64,000 nucleotides of DNA from Bretschneidera sinensis (taxonomy: Eukaryota; Streptophyta; Magnoliopsida; Brassicales; Akaniaceae). Under the pieces are notes generated by a model that saw only the letters and a program-made list of their open reading frames with translations, was not told where the DNA came from and ran no database searches. The number at the start of each line of letters is the position of its first letter. The stretch's first letter is position 1. This document shows, in pieces, positions 11,048-22,442 of the stretch. The stretch spans positions 34,823,120-34,887,119 of the forward strand of contig CM043700.1 in assembly GCA_023935145.1 (NCBI GenBank), read 5' to 3'. The translations under genes were made by a program, and so were the position numbers.

Positions 11048-11505
11048 TGATAGGTTTTGGGATTGAGTCTAGCAAATTGGGACTAACAGAGATAGAAATG
11101 GAATTTGGGAAAAGAATTGTGCTGATTCAAGTTCAGCATAAGCTCTTCAAATCTTCTTTATTCATTCAATGCCTTCTTCAATTTACAGATGCTCTACTTA
11201 TAGGTTGGACCTTAGGACTAACTACCTCACTAACTACCTCTAACTGACCTACAATAGAAACAGAAAGATTATAACAGAACTAACTGCTCCTAACTGTTTT
11301 CTAACCGTTTGCAACAAAGTCCTTATACTATTGGGGTGGAGTCCTCTTTCTTATACTACTTCTTCTGGTCCTTCCCTCTTCACCCGAGCTCAGCTTCTTA
11401 GCTTAATCTCCTTCTTTCTTAAAGTCTTCTTGCTGCACCTCCTCTGCATTAGTGTCTTGCAACACCTCCTCTGCATCAGTGTCTTGCAGCACCTCTTCTG
11501 TATCA
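11048..11505 (-). repeat. Element A 3' LTR
   Basis: Matches 41995-42260 plus 42826-42990 across its length, with scattered substitutions and small indels. On the minus strand the tail of pol runs into it: the ORF at 11714-11403 crosses the LTR edge and encodes an acidic repeat (DTDAEEVLQ, DTNAEEVQQ). A purine-rich GAAAGGCTAAGGAT just outside the LTR is the polypurine-tract candidate. Confidence 0.85.
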
Positions 11506-12477
11506 ATCCTTAGCCTTTCAAGACCAACCTTGTCCTCAAGGTTGAGATTGGGATACAAATGTTGAATATGTTTTAAGGATTCCCATGACGCATCTTCTGG
11601 TGGTAAACTCTGCCATTGAACCAATACTTGGGGAACTAATTGATCTTGTTTCCAAATGGTTCTATGATTGATGATAGCCAGAGGAGTAATAAGAAGGCTA
11701 TTGTAGTAACTCAATGGTGGTAGGGGCAGTTTAGTACCTTAAGGATCACCCTTGAATGGTTTCAATAGTGAAACATGAAAAATATTATGAATTTTACTCT
11801 CAGCTGGCAGGTTGAGTTTGTATGCAATTGATCCCACTCTCTTTATAACATGATATGGCCCATAGAATCTCTTATTTGACTTGTAATGAGACCTTTGAGC
11901 TAAGGAATTCTGTTTATAGGGTTGAAGCTTTACCAGGACTCAATCTCCCCTATGATATTCAATGTCATGCCTATGTTTATCAGCATTGAGTTTCATTCTG
12001 TGTTATGCCTTGCATAAGTTGTGCTTGAGCTGTTGTAGTTTTTCAGTCCTTGTTGTCAGCTGTTGATCAGTGGCTTCTAAGTTGGAGGAGTTCTTGACAT
12101 CATACCAATTGTAGAATAGAAGGAGGTGTTGTACCAAAATTCTGCCCATGCAAGAAAGTCATACCAAGTACTAGGTTGTCATGAACAGAGTACCTCAAGT
12201 ATTGTTTAAGACACCTATTCAGCACCTCTAATTGACCATCAGTTTAGGGGTGTATGCTGTACTCATTTTGAGAGCAGTGCCACTCAGCTTGAATAATGTC
12301 CTCCATAATATCCTTAGGAAGATTGTGTCTCTATTAGAGATAATAGATTTAGAGAAACCATGTCCCTTAACCACCATGTTTACAATTAACCTGGCCACCT
12401 TAACAATAGTAAAAGTTGATGTTAATGCTCTAAAGTGAGCATATTTACTCAACCTGTCTATTACCACCAACACCATA
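11403..12477 (-). pseudogene. Element A integrase C-terminal half and chromodomain
   Basis: From 12477 leftwards the frames show the integrase core after the break by element B: VLVVIDRLSKYAHF, then HGFSKSIISNRD and LSGTALKMSTAYTP (family: LKMSTAYHPQTDGQ, here altered). Next come the integrase C-terminal signature KIHNIFHVSLLKPF (about 11770) and a chromodomain-like VLVQWQSLPPEDASWE with NLNLEDKV (about 11530-11625). Several stops and frame changes occur between 11900 and 12300. The coding frame continues into the LTR down to 11403. The role was integration with chromatin targeting. Confidence 0.85.
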
Positions 12478-14340
12478 TGTAATACTCGTATTCGTAATGA
12501 AAAGGTAAAAAAATAATTTAATGAATATGACATGGAATTAAAAATTTATATATATATATATATATATAATTTGAGTTTATTTTACTTATTCCTTACCAAA
12601 TCCTGTTTGGTTTTCTTCCTTCTACAATTCAAACTACTTTATTTCTCTAAACACTTGGAGGCCGAAATAAAAATTAAAAGAGTAAAATTTTGAAAGGATT
12701 TACAGGAAAATTATATAGAGAGTCATGGGAAGCTCTAAGAAAAACAAAAGGTAATAACATAAAGTTTATTTTTGAAATTTAGCATAAATGAAATTCCCAG
12801 AATTCAAAGTGGGAATTTTCAAAAGGTGTGAATTATGGAAGAATTGATGAATAAATTAGAAATTTAATATAAATATTATGTCAGGTGTTGACGATCAGCA
12901 ACTAGGAGAAATTCCTGAGAGGAGCAGGAAAGGCAATGAGGTGGTTCACGAGTAGCTCTAAGTGTTTCATGGTGAGTTAGATTTACTTTAAGTAATCAAG
13001 ATAAATATGAAATATATAGTAATAATATTAGAATAAATTATTAACTTATGTTTTGGTGGTAGATGATTGATATATATGACAGGAATAATGGATGTACAGA
13101 AAATTATTATATGAGAAGTAATATTATTAGAATAATGAGTCGATTTATTAATAAATGTGATAAATGAAATTCTTGACGAGCTATGGTCGATGAATTGATA
13201 TGATTTATGAGGAGAAGAATTTAGTGGAATTTTTCAAATAATAATTTGAGAATAATCAGGATAGTTAATTTAAATGTCTGAATACATGCTTGTTTTTATA
13301 GTATTATTCATATGCATATTCATATCATTATTCATATGCATATGCATGAAATAAAAGAACCGGGAAGGCAGCCGGTCTAAATGAAAATAAAAGAACTGAG
13401 GGCGACCAGTCTAAATGAGAATAAAAAAACCAGGAAGGCAGCTGGTCTAAATGAGAATGAAAGAACCGGGAAGGCAGCCGATCTAAGCTAAAACATGTCG
13501 ACATGTGGGAAGACGTTCCCAATAATAATAACATTTAAATTCACGCATTACATTTGCTTTAAATATTGATTGTTATTGCTTGAGATGTTAAAGTGTTATT
13601 CATTATTGTAAATTTATTGATAGATGAATGAGTCTCGCATAGAGACAAATATGCTAAAGAAGAAATATGGAAATATGATATGATGAGAATTGTTTGAGTG
13701 AGTTATTCTATGTTGTGAACCTCATAATGAGATAAATGGTAATGTTGAATTGAGAATTTAGAGATAATTAAATATATGATTGAAAGATTGATATTTCTGA
13801 TGAGTAACTTAAGAAAATATTGTGTAACAAGAGAATTATGAAATTGAGTAGTGATTACAGAATATTGTTATTGAATTATTTTAGGAAAAAAAAATGAATG
13901 AATATCAGAAGATTTTTAGAAATAATTGAATTATAAGATGTAACTGGGAGTATATAATCGAATACTTCTAGTAAATTTAATTCACTGAGCTTGTGAAGCT
14001 CACTCCTCATTGTACAATGATTTCAGGTAGCATGCAAGATAGATAGTTTGATGAGTTGAGATTCAGACGAAGTCATTATCTGTAAGCCATGTGGCTTACA
14101 TGCTCAGATTAATGAGAAAATAAAATAAAAAATATATATTTGTAAATATTAATACATATTATGTTGTATATAATGTTTAAGTCAATATCCGAATGATGTA
14201 TCTCCCTTGTTGAGGGTTGAGGATTGATGTAAAAATTACAGTTGGTGTTATTTTTATTGTTGTATATATGTGTTGTGTTGGGATTTTCAAAATGTGACAA
14301 CACCTTCTCGGGGGTGGCCAACCCGGGATGGGTCGTTACA
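12478..14340 (+). repeat. Element B 5' LTR
   Basis: 1,863 bp, TG...CA. It aligns with 36877-39024, but the right copy carries about 280 bp more around the microsatellite. It contains a roughly 35-bp minisatellite of AAAGAACCGGGAAGGCAGCC-type units (13356-13490) that creates spurious frames. Confidence 0.9.
13356..13490. repeat. Minisatellite in element B LTR
   Basis: Four degenerate units of about 35 bp. Each has GAACCGGGAAGGCAGCCGG followed by TCTAAATGA, or variants. The right LTR has the equivalent array at about 38028-38165 with different substitutions. Confidence 0.75.
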
Positions 14341-14343
14341 ATT

Positions 14344-14355
14344 TTGGTATTAGAG
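14344..14355 (+). other. Element B primer binding site (tRNA-Met)
   Basis: tggtattagagc starts 3 bp after the left LTR and differs by one base from the usual initiator-Met primer site TGGTATCAGAGC. Its last bases form part of the agagc duplication made when element C inserted. Confidence 0.85.
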
Positions 14356-14356
14356 C

Positions 14357-16020
14357 TGTTGGTCCAAAATATACTATGGCAATACCCAAGAGTGGGGTGA
14401 ATTGGGTATTAAAAAATTAAAGACTTTTTGCAATCTCAAGTATCAAAATATATGTGGAATTGAATCAAATTAATCTTTCTAAATTACTAGCACAAATATG
14501 AGAGAGTTTATTGCTTAATGTAGAAATGATAATTGAATTATAAAATAATTAAGCAATCAATCTCATTTACTTGAATAATAAATAATTATAAGCAAGCAAT
14601 TATGAAAGTAATTAAGGAGATAGAGTTAGAGAGATGCGAACTCAATTTATAGTGGTTCGGCAATATCGGAATCCTTTGGACCCTACGTCCACTCTCTTCA
14701 AGGATCCTCCTTGAAGTCTTTCACTGAAACAAGCAACTTCACGGTTGTTACTTAAACTGTAACACAAGCAACTTACGGGTGTTGCTCAAACTGTAACACA
14801 AACAACTTACGGGTGTTGCTCAAACCGAAGTGTATAAACCCAACACTCACTAGCTTGCTTACAAACTCTTACAAAAGTTACACCAACTCTTTTAATAAGA
14901 TAATGAAAGGAAAGTTTGAAACAAACAAACAAGAGAGAGATTTCTGGATGAAGATTACAACTCAATATTTTCTCTCTCAAAAGCTTATAGCTTGATAATG
15001 GAGTTTTTGGCTCAAGAAGAAGAGAATAAAGATTTTTCTTTAATCCTTTGTTGTAGAATGTTTCTCTCCTTTTAAAATGACCTTTGAAGTTCTATTTATA
15101 GTGTCTTGAAGTCTTCTAGCCGTTGGAGACAAAATAAAGCCGTTAGAGACAAGTTTAAATTAAAAAAATATAGTTGTTGTAACGTGCCTAGTCGACTTTC
15201 TACTTATAGCAGTCGACTGTCCTTTATAACTGATGTGAAAACTGACTTTTTGAGCACCCAGTCGATTGGTACTATTCACCCAGTCGACTGGGTCAGTATT
15301 TGTGCGTTGCTACAGTGTTTTCGTGATGAACAGTGTTTTCAGCATCAATTTTCTTCATATCTCTTTATTCTTTTTGGATTTTTTAGTTCCAAAAAATCTC
15401 TTAATTGAATCAAACTTTCTTGCACATTAAACACACGAGTTAAATACTTCAAAAGTGTTTTGTTATCATCAAAATTAATCTAATAAATTTCTTGATTGAG
15501 GCATTTTTTATGATGAAAAAACATATTACAAATTTAAGCATAATGTGTGTGCAAGATATATGAAGAATGGTATATTACAAATGCTCAAGTAATTTTCTAT
15601 GTCAACATAAATTCTTCTTAAGTTCAATTAGAGAATGTTAAGTATTGAGCCCAAAGAATTTATTTGCATTTAATAAAATCATGTGGAGATTTTATATCTT
15701 CAATTAATTAAGACTATATAATAAAATGCAATGCAAATATAATTAGCTCCTAAAAATTGAAATGCTTACAAAGTGTATCTTAGGATTCAAACCTATAATT
15801 TATCCCTATTGTCTTTGAAGTTGCATTTAAATTATTCTCCTTGAATTTGATCTTTTGGAGAGCTTATTGACTTTTGAGATCATCAATTTTGATTCACCAA
15901 TTTCTACAATGTTGATATCTTTTGATGTATAAGTACTATTAACAATCTGTATCACTTAAGTAATATTCATTAGTGCTTAATTAAGATTTTTGTCACTATC
16001 AAAATTATTCAGGGTCAACA
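14357..16020 (-). repeat. Element C 3' LTR
   Basis: 1,664 bp and clearly homologous to 30295-31953. It includes three to four repeats of AAGCAACTTACGGGTGTTGC (14728-14825) and GTCGAC motifs (15190-15300). A purine-rich AAAAAGGGGGAGAT on the minus strand (about 16021-16034) abuts it as the polypurine tract. Confidence 0.92.
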
Positions 16021-16649
16021 ATCTCCCCCTTTTTGATGGTGACAAAAATCTTAAAAATAAGGTCTAACAAGATATCTAATTTTCCTTTTTTTTTTCTCCT
16101 CCCTTTTTATCATCATAAAAAAGGGTGGATTTCAAAAAAGAGCATCCCTTCAAAATATGCAATTGAAAATATTTTGATGAAACATATTTAGAAAAGATTC
16201 GTTTTACAAGATATCAAGAAATATAAAGTTTTTGAAAGAGTTGGGCTCAAAGAGACTTAAGTGCTAAATTTTATAGAAAATAGGACAAAGTTTCCTTTAT
16301 TTTTCCAATATTTCATTTTGCACATAAAGATAAAATAACTGAATTTCAAAAAATGGCTCCAAACAAGGTCTTGAATTACTAGTCGACTGGTATAGACTTA
16401 CCAGTCGATTGGGAAATTAGGCAAAGACTTACTAGTTGACTGGGATAGACTCACCAATCAACAAGAATATTAGGCAGAGACTTACCTGTCGACTGGGATA
16501 TACTTACCAATCGACTGGACCTTTAAGAAAATTTTCAGTCTTGAGTCTTAACACGAAACTTGTTTATCTATGCCATCTTGAGTGAGGGAATAATTAAATA
16601 AAGTTTAATACTCTTTCACTAGATGTCAAGTATGCAAATGATGAATGAT
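16021..16649 (-). other. Element C polypurine tract and 3' non-coding region with GTCGAC motifs
   Basis: It contains the polypurine tract next to the LTR, then non-coding sequence with an array of AGTCGACTGG variants (16380-16520) spaced about 25-35 bp apart and alternating with ACTTACC strings. Variants include AGTCGATTGG, AGTTGACTGG and AATCGACTGG, which fit C-to-T or G-to-A decay of one motif. Confidence 0.75.
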
Positions 16650-17253
16650 GAAACAATCAGACATACAGTTTATCATAATCTAACAATCCCATTGACAGTC
16701 TAATTTTGCAGAAACTAGCTTTACTTAGAGGTTTTGTGAGAATGTCAACTATTTGATCTTCTGAAGGTATGAATTCTAGTCTTATATCACCTTTTTGATC
16801 ATGGTCTCTTAAGAAATGATGTATAATTTCTATGTGTTTAGTTCTAGAGTGTTAAATAGGGTTTTTGGTTAGGTTGATAGCACTAGTATTATCACAATAT
16901 ATTGGAATACCTTTAAAGATCATGTCATAGTCTTCTAGTTGTTGTTTCATCCATAACACTTGGGCACAACAACTTCCAGCGGCAACATATTCGCCTCAGC
17001 GGTTGATAGTGCAACGAAATTTTGTTTCTTGGAAAACCAAGAGGTTAACATTACACCTAAGAATTGGCATGTTCCACCTACATCCAGCAAAATCAGCATC
17101 TGAATATCCTACAAGCTCAAAAGATGAATCTATAGAGTACCATAATCCTATGGTTTGTGTTCCTTGTAGATATCTAAGGATCTTTTTTACTGCAATTACA
17201 CGTGATTCCTTAGGATTAGCCTGAAATCTAGCACACATGCATACACTGAACAT
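16650..17253 (-). pseudogene. Element C RNase H remnant
   Basis: The segment 17253-16996 has the Copia RNase H lead-in AVKKILRYLQGTQTIGLWYS and the GYSDADFAGC motif around the first catalytic aspartate. Downstream the frame breaks, but the VALSTAEA-type motif can be recognised near 16990-17020 in a shifted form. RNase H would remove RNA template during reverse transcription. This copy is inactive. Confidence 0.85.
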
Positions 17254-17289
17254 TATATCGGGTCTACTTGTAGTTAAATAAAGTAATGC

Positions 17290-18352
17290 TCATATCATGC
17301 TTCTATAATGTTTAGTGTCTACACACTTACCTCCTTCATCAAGGTTAAGTTTTGTAGTTGTGTTCATAGGAGTTCCAATTGGCTTTGAGCTTTCCATCTC
17401 GAACCTTTTTAGTAGGTCCTTAGTGTACTTTGATTGATTGATGAAAATACCTCCTTTTAATTGTTTGATTTGAAGTCCAAGGAAGTAGGTAAGCTCTCCC
17501 ATCATGCTCATTTCAAATTCACCTCGCATGCACTTGGCAAACTCTTGACACATAGATTCATTAGTAGCACCAAATATAATGTCATCAACATATATTTGGA
17601 CTAGCAAAGTGTCATTTTTGTGAGTTTTTATGAAAAATGTTGTGTCTATCTTACCTTTTACAAAGTTATTGTCAATCAAAAATTTACTTTGTCTTTCATA
17701 CCATGCCTTTGGAGCTTGCTTCAACCCATATAGAGCCTTAGAAAGGTTGTAGACATGATTTGGAAGACTAGGATTCTCAAATCCAAGAGGTTGCTCAACA
17801 TAAATCTCTTCTTCTATGAAGCCATTTAAAAATTCACTTTTTACACCCATTTGAAATAACTTAAACTTATTAAAGCATGCAAAGGCTAACAACATTCGAA
17901 TAGCTTCTAGTCTAGCTACAGAAGCATAAGTCTCATCAAAGTCTATTCTTTCTTCTTGATTGTATCCCTTAGCAACTAGTTTAGCCTCATTTCTTGTTAC
18001 TATTTCATTTTCATCCATATTATTTCTAAATACCCATTTAGTTCCAATTATTATATGATTTTTAAGTGTAGGGACTAGATTCCATACATTGTTTCTTTCA
18101 AATTGATTTATTTCTTCTTGTATTGCAATAATCCAATCATTATCCTTTTCAGCTTCTATAAATGTCTTAGGTTCTACTTGAGACAAATAAGCTATAATTG
18201 CAAATACTTCTAATAGAGGAACGAGTTCTTACCCCTTGTGAAGGATCACTAATCACTTGATCAATCGGGTGATAATTTACATACCTCCAATCTTTGGGAA
18301 GACTATCCTCTTGTCGGCTTGTAGATGGTTGGTCCAATTTGAGAGTTTCCAT
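17290..18352 (-). pseudogene. Element C reverse transcriptase
   Basis: The main ORF 18186-17290 (298 codons) is a nearly complete Copia RT: WNLVPTLKNHIIIGTKWVFR near residue 35, EERIDFDETYASVARLEAIR near 77, and the catalytic IYVDDIIFG near residue 200, followed by the thumb with YFLGLQIKQ. FDETYASVARLEAIR replaces the usual F.ETFAPVARLEAIR. The piece 18352-18167 carries the linker between integrase and RT. The YVDD aspartates are intact, but the polyprotein is cut by stops and by element D. Confidence 0.9.
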
Positions 18353-18429
18353 CTCTTCATTTGTTTGAGGTGGACTCTCCTTTAGGTTAATAATGGGAGT
18401 AAGTGACTCTGTTCTTGGAATAAAATCTG

Positions 18430-19609
18430 CATCATCATTGAAAGAAACTACACTACATCAAGAGTTACATGTACGGATTCTTCTACCGTTAGAGTTCTCT
18501 TGTTGAAGACTCTATAAGCTTTACTAGAAGTTGAATATCCTAAAAAGATTCCTTCATCGGTTTTAGAGTCAAATTTACCCAAGTTAGTTTTATTGTTATT
18601 TAGGATGAAGTATTTACAACCAAAAGTACGAAAATATGAGCTATTAGGCTTTCTACCTTTCTATAATTCATATGTAGTTTTGTCAAGAATAGGCCTAATT
18701 AAAATTCAATTCAAGATATAGCAAGAAGTGTTCACTGCTTCAACCCAAAAATATTTTGGTAAACTATTTTCACAAAGCATTGTTCTTCCAAATTCTTCTA
18801 GAGCTCTATTTTTCCTCTCAACAGCTCCATTTTGTTGAGAGGTTCTTGGAGCTGAAAAGTTGTGATCAATTCCATTTTGTTCACAAAAGTTTGAAAAACT
18901 TTGGTTTTCAAAATTTTTTTTCCATGATCACTTCTTATGCTTGAAATACAAATTCTTTTTTCATTTTGAACCTTTTTGTAAAAGTTTTCAAATCCTTTGA
19001 AAGCTTCATCCTTGTAAGCAATAAAGATAACAAAGGTATATCTTGAATAGTCATCAACAATAACAAGAGCATATTGATGGCCACCTAGACTAATGGTACT
19101 AATTGGACCAAATAAGTCTATATGCAAAAGTTCCAATGGTCTAGTAGTTGAGACTACATTCTTTGATTTAAAAGAAATCCTAGTTTGTTTTCCCATTTGA
19201 CAAGAATCACACACTTTGTCTTTTTCAAAATTGATTTTGGGAAGTCCAATGACTAAATCTTTTCTTGAAATGATTTTCAGCAAGTTCATGTTAACATGAC
19301 CAAGCCTTCTATGCCATAGCTATGGATTTTCACTAATGGCAGGAAAACATTTTTCATTTTCGGAATGCAAAGATTTCAAATCAACTATATAGACATTTTT
19401 ATGTCTATGGCTAACAAATTTGATCTTTTTACTCTTGATGTCTATAATGAAAGGTTTCAAATGTGACTTTGTTGCCTTTGTCACAAAGTTGACTAATACT
19501 TAGTAAATTTGGCTTAAGGTACTGGCAATACATTATCTATGGTTGAGAAATCATTACCAACTTTTCCATGCCCGATGATCTTTATTTTTGTGTTATCTCC
19601 AATGGTGAC
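18430..19609 (-). pseudogene. Element C GAG-pre-integrase and integrase, plus protease end
   Basis: The 19289-18798 frame has the zinc-binding tail CDSCQMGKQTRISFKSKN and the integrase core LELLHIDLFGPI (first Asp) and YALVIVDDYSRYTF (second Asp). The usual FL...NGV.ER stretch near 18800 is garbled. Further left are decayed frames of the C-terminal domain. At 19609 the frame reads VTIGDNTKIKIIGHGK, which continues the protease region that resumes at 28390 beyond element D. Confidence 0.85.
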
Positions 19610-20971
19610 TGTTGTGCGATAATATACCTAAATAAATAGGTGAATAATCGTACTTTGTTTTACTTGCAAGTGCACAAGGTCAATAGTGTAGCATAGTGTG
19701 CGAATGCAAGATCATCTCCACAGGGATTGGTAAAGTTCGATTTAGAATTATGTTTGAATGTAAAAAGATAGAAATAATAAACTGAAGGGTGATTTGATAA
19801 TAATAAAGACATAGGGCTTTGATATCCACCACTAGTCATACATTCCCGATTTTGTATAAGGTATCAGTGCTCTAGCCTTATTATGTGTACCTACTGGTTG
19901 CCAACCTAAGGGCATGGTATCTACTCCTTAAGCTATTGATTTCCCTAAGCAACGAGTTAGGCATGGTATCTACTCTAACTCTTTTCTTCCTTAAGGGATT
20001 CAGCATGGTATCTGCTTGAGTTGTTCCTTAAGAAAACATAGGTACTGTGGAAATCGGCAACCACATGAGACCTAGGGCATGGTATCTACTCTCGATTTCC
20101 CATGTTGATTAACCCGGGTATCCGGATAAGATGGTCCCTTGTTACTAATGTTAGACCCAGGACTCGATCATCCAAATTGATCTAACTAACCCATCCATAC
20201 CACATGCATACGTTGGCCTTACACATACATATGAGGAATTTAAATAAGCACAGGTGTTAATCAAGTTAAGTAACATAATAAGCTATGCAAAGATTTAATC
20301 AATGAATAAAAATATGGGAATGCATAACCAGGGCTTCAATCGAGCCCTATAAGAGAGTTAGTTACACATACTAACTGAAGTAAACATAATTAAACAAAAC
20401 ATAAGGGAGAATAATAAACCCGAGAGAAGAGGCGTCAATTCTCTCCCAAGCTCTCCATTCTAAGTAAAAGAAAAGAGAAAAGTGTTTCTTTCTAAGGTCT
20501 GTTTTTGTGTGTGAGTTACAAGTGTATTTATAGGTCTTTGAGAAGTCCTAATAGACCCATGAGTCCTAAACTTTCCTAAAACGAAAATCTTGTATTTTCC
20601 AAAATAAGGTTCTGCAGTTTACTGTTCACGCCCGTATATTTGCGCTCAATCGCATGTGGCCTTGCGCTCGATCGCAATGTGCGCTCATGTGCGCTCGATC
20701 GCATGTGTCCTTGCGCTCGATCCTACAAGTGTGCGCATGATCGTATGTGCGCTCGATCGCATTGCATTTGCGCTCGATCGCACTTTGTCCAGAAAGTGCT
20801 CCAGGGCTTCTAGATTTCTTCCTTTAAGTGCCAAAACTGCTTCTTTTTCTCCAAGACCCTATAAAAACATGTAAAACACACAAATAGAGTAAAAGATACC
20901 AAATTAACGTAATAAATGATCTAACAAGTGTAAATAAGGGGGCTTAAATATGTATATTTAAGCGTCTATCA
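19610..20971 (-). repeat. Element D 3' LTR
   Basis: 1,362 bp, TG...CA, about 99% like 27022-28384. It includes a GCGCTCGATCGCA motif array (20640-20790) and repeated GGCATGGTATCTACTC strings (19910-20090). Confidence 0.95.
20642..20790. repeat. GCGCTCGATCGCA motif array in element D LTR
   Basis: About six copies of TTGCGCTCGATCGCA or one- to three-base variants, spaced 15-30 bp apart. The same array is in the right LTR at 28054-28197. Related arrays lie at 23430-23520, 23935-24062 and 26817-26857. Confidence 0.9.
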
Positions 20972-22204
20972 CACCCCCAAACTTACATATTGCTAGTCCC
21001 TTAGCAATACTAAATTAAAAACTAAAACAGAAATATAGATAAATCCAATGGTCATAGTGTCTATAAAAAATCTAGATTTTACACAAAACAATGATGCGCA
21101 TTCATGAGCAAGCTTAACAAGTGTAAACATATATCTGCAATGAATAAGAGTTTTGAACGTAAATCATATTCACTAGGTATTTTAAGATATCACAAGTTTG
21201 ACTTTGGTGTGTGGTGATCAGCACATAAAAGGTTAGGTTTTCAAGAAATTCAAACAGGTAGTGTTTCGATGACTCAAGATTCACCAAACTTCCTATTAGA
21301 GTCAACAAATATGGCATAGACTTTTATTTGCGAGATTTTTGCCAAGTTAGTTCCCTTAAGCTTTCTTGATGACTCGTGTAACGAGCGTTTGGCCAATGAC
21401 TCCCAAACCAGATGGTTTTAGGGCATTAGGTGTAAAGACACTCCTAAGGACTTACTAGCTCGAGTCAACAAGGCTACGAAACTAACTGATTTTTATGCTA
21501 CCATTTAGAATTTTTCACCTTTTGACGTGACACTCAATGCTTACTGAGGCAAGAGGGCCAGTTACTCAGCGGAAGATTTGTTTTTATTGATCATTAGGAG
21601 CATTTTTTTTTCTTTTTGAGCACGAATCAATCTTTTCTATTTTTATATGCCAAAATGTCAATCTAATAGGTCATCTAGTTCACAGTCAAGCAAAAGAAAC
21701 ATATCAATCCAAATAGCATGTCATACCCCACACAGCTATGTGCTAATGTGCTCGTGATAGTTCAAGTTAAACTTGTGAATTCTTTAAATGCCAAAAGGGC
21801 AGTGATCTAGGTTCAAAACTTGTTTATTGGCCTATATGTTCAAAGTGTTAAGCTCACTGATGAAGCCGAATCATAATATTTTGTTTAGATCACAAAAAAA
21901 AAGTTTATTGGACAGAATAAACATGCATTTATTTATGAAAATAGTGACAAAACTAAAAATGTAGGAGATAGTGTAGTGTGTGAATGTGTCCCCATACCCC
22001 CAAACTTAAAATACACATTGTCCCCAATGTGTAAGTAGCATGGAAAGATCTGACCTGGGAGATGGAGAGCTATATGGCTGGCATAGCTTGTAGCACGCCC
22101 CCAAACTTCAACTAGATGTACTAACACTGTCCTTAAAAAAGAAAGAAAAGTAAACATAAAATGGAAAACAAGTACTAATAACAAAAAAATAAACAAGTAA
22201 AATA
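20972..22204 (-). other. Element D 3' non-coding region with repeated polypurine tracts
   Basis: The LTR-adjacent tract reads TAAGTTTGGGGGTG on the minus strand (20972-20985). Two further copies of AAGTTTGGGGG occur near 21996-22008 and 22094-22106. A short stem ATTGCTA...TAGCAAT (20989-21008) and another, ACACATTG...CAATGTGT (22013-22032), lie next to tracts. There is no protein-coding segment I can support. Confidence 0.75.
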
Positions 22205-22442
22205 CTAATAACTATAAAAAGGATATGCAGTGGGATGCCTCCCATGAGCGCTAAGTTTTACGTCTTCAGCCAGACGTGTTACTCTCTCACTGCTGATCAT
22301 CAGGTGGTGCAGTCGGAAAGGTACCGGGTGCTGGAGGTAGGCGATCAAGTATGGCCTGCAGCATGGCCTCCTAGCGTGTAAATCGTGCCTCCAAACTGTC
22401 GATGCACTGATGTATAAGAGTGGTGGCGGCAGCAACCTCGCC

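Noticed and set aside
13328..13534. 68-codon frame in element B LTR
   Set aside because: It reads through the minisatellite of the LTR; the right LTR does not keep it and the peptide is just the repeat.
14728..14825. CRISPR-like spaced repeats (AAGCAACTTACGGGTGTTGC)
   Set aside because: Only three to four units with tiny spacers inside a plant Copia LTR, also present in the partner LTR; it is an LTR internal repeat.
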